Source: Haliotis asinina
Lineage: Eukaryota; Mollusca; Gastropoda; Lepetellida; Haliotidae
Direction: 5' to 3'
Assembly: GCF_037392515.1 (NCBI RefSeq)
Contig: NC_090291.1
Coordinates: 30,862,001-30,926,000 of the forward strand
DNA length: 64,000 nt
In this document: in pieces, positions 60,322-64,000 of the stretch
How positions within the stretch are numbered: position 1 is the first letter of the stretch
Layout: every line of letters begins with the position of its first letter
Notes under the pieces: model-generated
Told to the model about the DNA's origin: nothing
Databases searched by the model: none
What the model saw: the letters and a program-made list of their open reading frames with translations, nothing else
Position numbers and translations under genes: made by a program

Positions 60322-60417
60322 ATGCAGAATTGTCCTCGGAGCTGAAATCTATGTCAAACCAGCAACAGACATTCCAGGAAGAAATCAGGAAGTCCGTTAG
60401 CAATGGTGCAGAGAAAG
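60322..60417 (+). CDS. Coiled-coil protein, exon 3 (repeat unit type A)
   Basis: This 96-nt, phase 1-1 exon encodes DAELSSELKSMSNQQQTFQE then EIRKSVSNGAEK. The core positions L, L, M, Q, F, I follow a 4-3-4-3 spacing. The donor is GTGAGA. It is most similar to exon 5 (shared L-S-S, F..EI.KSV). Confidence 0.78.
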
Positions 60418-60500
60418 GTGAGATACTTAGGGACGATTAAACCATCAACTGATCACATTTTTCCTACAAAAGAACCCCACATGTTATCATATATATAACT

Positions 60501-61109
60501 CCAGTCTAAGTAAACTTTTCGTTACACTCCACTACTGAGTCTAACAAAACTTATGGGAGGTCGCGTCAGGTAACCTTTGAGATTGACCAATCAGAACACA
60601 GCTTACCAAATCGCGAAAGTGCACACTGGCACATACCTTTTGAACTTTTGATCTCAAAAAGGTTCGTACCCAAACGATTCCGAATGCTATTTAGCGTACG
60701 CTCGTTTCAGGGTGATGCACGGCGTACGTACAACCATCACAACGGTGAGTAAACAGTAAATAGTGTTTTTTGGCAATATTCAAGGGTGTTATCTTGCGAA
60801 AATGTTTGCTAATGGTAACCGTGTCAGCAGAAATCAGAAAGCGTATATACTGCAGGTCAAATAACTGTGTTATATGTGGATTTTTTGTTAGTGGAGAGAT
60901 CTGTGTCAGTGACCTGAATATTTTGAAAGTCCCTCCGATCCCTAAATAGTAGCCGTTGTCTGATTGGTTAAATCTATTTAACCGTCTCGCGTTTGATTGG
61001 ACGGTCAGTGGTCGCTCAAAGGTTACCTGACGCGACCTTCTACTAGGTTTTGTTAGACTCAGTGGTGGAGTGTAACGAAATACACTGAGACTAAGTTTAC
61101 TCAGACTGG
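60501..61109. mobile_element. Long-TIR MITE, copy 2 (609 bp), intron 3
   Basis: It has the same ends and body as copy 1 with extra internal segments (near 60665-60720 and 60880-60905). The flanking 8-mers ATATAACT and AAATAACT match at 7 of 8, and they differ from those of copy 1, so the two copies are independent insertions. Confidence 0.87.
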
Positions 61110-61281
61110 AAATAACTCAAGTTAAGCATGGGTTGCTAAGGACAAGTCTGACCGGGAATCTTCACTGGTCTGCAATATGAAAGAATGAGTAATGAAAGAG
61201 ACCGACCACCCGATCCCAGTAGTCGCAACAAGCATGGGTTGCTGAAGACCAGTTATTGTAACGAGGATTGTTTACTTTCAG
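61110..61281 (-). mobile_element. SINE family 1 fragments
   Basis: Two short pieces of the family body (AAGCATGGGTTGCTAAGGAC and CAAGCATGGGTTGCTGAAGA) lie between the MITE and exon 4. Confidence 0.6.
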
Positions 61282-61377
61282 ATGAAGAACTGAAGTCGTC
61301 TCTCAACTCGATGAAAACAAAGCAAGAAGAGTTCGAAAAAAACATTAGTCAGGCGGTTGATGAGGCAGTGGCAAAAG
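61282..61377 (+). CDS. Coiled-coil protein, exon 4 (repeat unit type B)
   Basis: This 96-nt, phase 1-1 exon encodes DEELKSSLNSMKTKQEEFEK then NISQAVDEAVAK. The acceptor TTTACTTTCAG is strong; the donor GTTCGG is weak, and read-through would stop five codons later after GSAL, giving a possible short isoform. It is closest to exon 6 (shared MKT.QEEF, NI..AV). Confidence 0.78.
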
Positions 61378-61499
61378 GTTCGGCCCTGTGATATGTTTTC
61401 CAACGCATACAAAAACAGCGATGGAGATATATATTTGAATATAATGTTTATCTGGATCAGTAAATATCTTTCATCTAAATGGTATAATGTAATGGGTGT

Positions 61500-61695
61500 G
61501 TCGATTGACTGATGGATTGGTTGGTTGATTGATTGATTGATTGATTGATTGACTGATGGATTGGTTGGTTGGTTGGTTGGTTGATTGATTGATTGATTGA
61601 TCGATCGATCGATCGATCGATCGATCGATTGATTGATTGATTGACTGATTGACTGATTGGTGGATGGGATTTAGTGAGTGAGTGAGTGAGTGTAG
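61500..61695. repeat. (GATT)n / (GATC)n / (GAGT)n microsatellite in intron 4
   Basis: GATTGATT, GGTTGGTT and GATCGATC blocks end in GAGTGAGT. Confidence 0.95.
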
Positions 61696-61783
61696 CTGGC
61701 AGTATCTTCACACCCAGGAAGACGATACCCGGTATATGTTCATATACAAGTATACATGACTTACGGATGTTTCACGTTTTCAG

Positions 61784-61879
61784 ATGATGAGTTATCTTCA
61801 TCACTGGTCTCGATCACATCTGGACAAAACGACTTCAGAAACGAAATAAGCAAGTCCGTTGAAGATGTCGTGAAAAAGG
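61784..61879 (+). CDS. Coiled-coil protein, exon 5 (repeat unit type A)
   Basis: This 96-nt, phase 1-1 exon encodes DDELSSSLVSITSGQNDFRN then EISKSVEDVVKK. The acceptor is ACGTTTTCAG and the donor GTAGGG. It has the same length, phase and heptad positions as exons 3, 4 and 6. Confidence 0.78.
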
Positions 61880-61902
61880 GTAGGGCTGTTTTCAGTTTGA
61901 GT

Positions 61903-62115
61903 AGTTCTGAACTCCGCACTCAGCAATAGTCCAGCTGTATGGCGGCGGACCGTAAATTATCGAACCTAGAACAGACGATCCAGTGATCAATATCATGAAC
62001 AGTGTTCTATGCAACTAGGCTGCAATGATATGTGTCAACCAAATCAGCGAGGCAGTTAGTCACCCTTTACGACAAGCATGGGTTACTGAAGACCTGTTCT
62101 AATCTGGATCGGAGG
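61903..62115 (-). mobile_element. SINE family 1 copy in intron 5
   Basis: On plus it reads CCGCACTCAGCAATAGTCCA, GTATGGCGGCGGACCGTAAA and CAAGCATGGGTTACTGAAGA. Confidence 0.85.
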
Positions 62116-62355
62116 TCTGCTACCTGCATAACATGTCGTCAAGGATTGGTCGGCTTGGCGTCAGTATAATGTGTCTGAGTTGGGTATCTATGCTCAACTG
62201 CAGCATGGTATCTCAGTGAGTTAGCGCTATAAAACCAACTTAAGTCTGGACTGGTACAAGCAGCCACACATACACACGCATGCACCTTGTCATAAGAGTG
62301 AAATATTCTCAAGTACGACCCTAAACTCCATTTCACCTCTCCATTATTATTGCAG

Positions 62356-62451
62356 ATGAGGAAATCGTCTCATCACTGAGTTCCATGAAAACTGAACAGG
62401 AGGAATTTAATGAAAACATCACCAAAGCGGTTGAAGACGGAGACAGCAAAG
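62356..62451 (+). CDS. Coiled-coil protein, exon 6 (repeat unit type B)
   Basis: This 96-nt, phase 1-1 exon encodes DEEIVSSLSSMKTEQEEFNE then NITKAVEDGDSK. The acceptor is ATTATTGCAG; the donor GTGCCT is weak, like that of exon 4. NIT is a possible glycosylation site. Confidence 0.77.
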
Positions 62452-62522
62452 GTGCCTCTATAATACCTTGAATTTGTGAAAATTGGTTTCAGCAATAACG
62501 CTGCACGTGGCAAACGAAATTA

Positions 62523-62692
<170 letters not shown>

Positions 62693-63486
62693 CCACATGT
62701 CCGTGGTTTTAAACACACGCAATTCTATGTCAAATTGTAAGAAACACAAACAAATCGGACTCACACGGCACCTTTAACATATTTCCATCGTTATTGCATG
62801 TGGGGTCACAGGCAATGGCTTTCTGACTGTGAACGCTTTCGGGAATTCGAACCCGGGTCGTAGACGTTGCTGTCATAACATACGTCAAAAGAGTTTGGGG
62901 AAAGTCTGTTGTAATAATTACTGATACCCGATATCGATTATATATTTCGGACGTTACTGTCGATATTTTAGGCGTGTCATTTCTTCATTTCTTTTAGTAT
63001 TCGATTCCTGGGCAGCTCAGTGGTCTTTGGTACCTCATTTGTTTGAGGCGAATGCTTGAGTCAGATGTTTGAGTCGACTGCCGATCCACTACAGAGTCCA
63101 CTGTTGCTGATTTCGAATCCCAAACACGGTCCAAGTATGGACATTGGTTTATTGGCACGATGTATCTTTTTGTTGAATCGATGCAAGACTACATTAACGT
63201 CATCTTCCATCACGGATGAGACTGTCAATCGTCTTCATTGTTTACTGTACAAAGGGACGTTAGAGAGGAGGACATGTTTATATATTGACTTTTCTGTTGC
63301 AATAGGTGTGACGCTAAGGCGCTTATCAAGTGCCACAGTGTTCGTATCTACGTCGATTCATATCAATAGTCAATTTAAGCTCTCAGTTCTTTCAATTTGT
63401 TTGTCTTTTTCATACTTTAACAAGTTAAACCATCTCGTACGCGGTTTTTGACTTTCATCTGTTTATTGTCAACTTTATTTCAATAG
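62693..63486. other. Rest of intron 6
   Basis: A tRNA-like B box in reverse (GGGAATTCGAACCCGGGTCG) near 62852 suggests a small SINE remnant. The 131-codon frame at 63056-63451 has no recognised domain and would break the exon phase. Confidence 0.45.
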
Positions 63487-63600
63487 TAAGTGACATAGAA
63501 GCAGAAACTGGTCGAATCAGAACGACCCAAACTGGACTGATAAAGAAGCTTGATCAGCTGAACACTTCTTTGGCACAGATGGTAAACCAACTCTCCACAG
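63487..63600 (+). CDS. Coiled-coil protein, exon 7, gene continues to the right
   Basis: This 114-nt, phase 1-1 exon encodes VSDIEAETGRIRTTQTGLIK then KLDQLNTSLAQMVNQLST, with a regular I/L/M heptad. The acceptor is TTATTTCAATAG and the donor GTGAGT. It differs from the 32-residue repeat and may begin the region leading to a C-terminal domain outside the window. Confidence 0.75.
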
Positions 63601-64000
63601 GTGAGTCCCGAACAACGCCCAAAACAGATCGCAGTAAATTTTGGAGCTCTCGGTAAAACAACAAGCGATGGTGATTACCATGGCTTTAAGTTCATAAGTG
63701 TCGAAATTCGGATGTAGCAAAGTCATCCGAACGTTTCATTCTAGGACTGTTTTCTGAATAGTATCTGGAAATTGTCAAACTGATGGTGATTAACAACACT
63801 TTTAATTCAATAAGTATCGAAATTCTGAGATGGCAAATTTATCCGCACGTTTCATTCTAGCCCTCTTTCCTGATTGATATTGGAAAATGTCCAAAATGAT
63901 TTCAGTCAAAGATCTATTCTGTAGAAAGGCCTTAAGTCCATGTACTTTAAATTTCAATTGATGAAAAAGACAGAAAGCGAAGCGTTGCAACATAAATACA
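63601..64000. other. Intron 7 to window edge, with a short duplicated segment
   Basis: Two related blocks of about 110 bases occur near 63660-63770 and 63780-63890, sharing GGTGATTA, AAGT(G/A)TCGAAATTC and CGCACGTTTCATTCTAG or its variant. No exon is seen. Confidence 0.5.

Noticed and set aside
63056-63451. 131-codon frame in intron 6 of the coiled-coil gene
   Set aside because: It has no coiled-coil pattern, no matching splice phase and no domain.

Overview
The window looks like nuclear DNA of a gastropod mollusc, most likely an abalone (Haliotis) or a close relative. It has small exons with GT-AG introns, abundant microsatellites and minisatellites, LINE, MITE and SINE debris, and many copies of a tRNA-headed SINE group. 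That group ends in GGAATATTGCT, a GGCGTAAAAC block and an (ACTC)n tail, which I associate from memory with abalone genomes. The species assignment is inference; no database was searched.

Four host loci can be read. (1) 869-1430, minus strand: first coding exon of an RGK-family (Rad/Gem/Rem-like) small GTPase whose remaining exons lie to the left of the window. (2) 19067-24392, plus strand: a complete five-exon omega-class glutathione S-transferase of 238 codons. A degraded tandem duplicate follows at 25738-30838. (3) 45416-52538, plus strand: a complete four-exon RGK GTPase of 349 codons, paralogous to locus 1 and pointing the opposite way. (4) 57545 to beyond the right edge, plus strand: a secreted coiled-coil protein made of a signal-peptide exon and at least six phase-1 exons, four of them exactly 96 nt.

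The rest is repeats. 0-18.5 kb: a 5S-rRNA-like SINE, minisatellites, a Penelope-type hammerhead ribozyme, an internally deleted Tc1/mariner element, SINEs and a LINE tail. 18.5-31 kb: the GST duplication. 31-45 kb: a 5'-truncated Tx1-like LINE, other LINE relics, satellites and little else. 45-53 kb: the RGK gene, with a 175-bp hammerhead hairpin insertion carrying 14-bp flanking repeats, just inside intron 2. 53-57.5 kb: a MITE with 9-bp flanking repeats, and SINEs. 57.5-64 kb: the coiled-coil gene, with two copies of a long-TIR MITE in its introns.

The observations most worth checking are a tandem array in GST intron 2 that resembles the catalytic exon with its splice donor; three hammerhead relics, one apparently intact; the alternating two-exon unit in the coiled-coil gene; and the GST duplication, where loss of the start codon and of an antioxidant-response-like site in the second copy, and an exact MITE empty site in the first copy, order the events.
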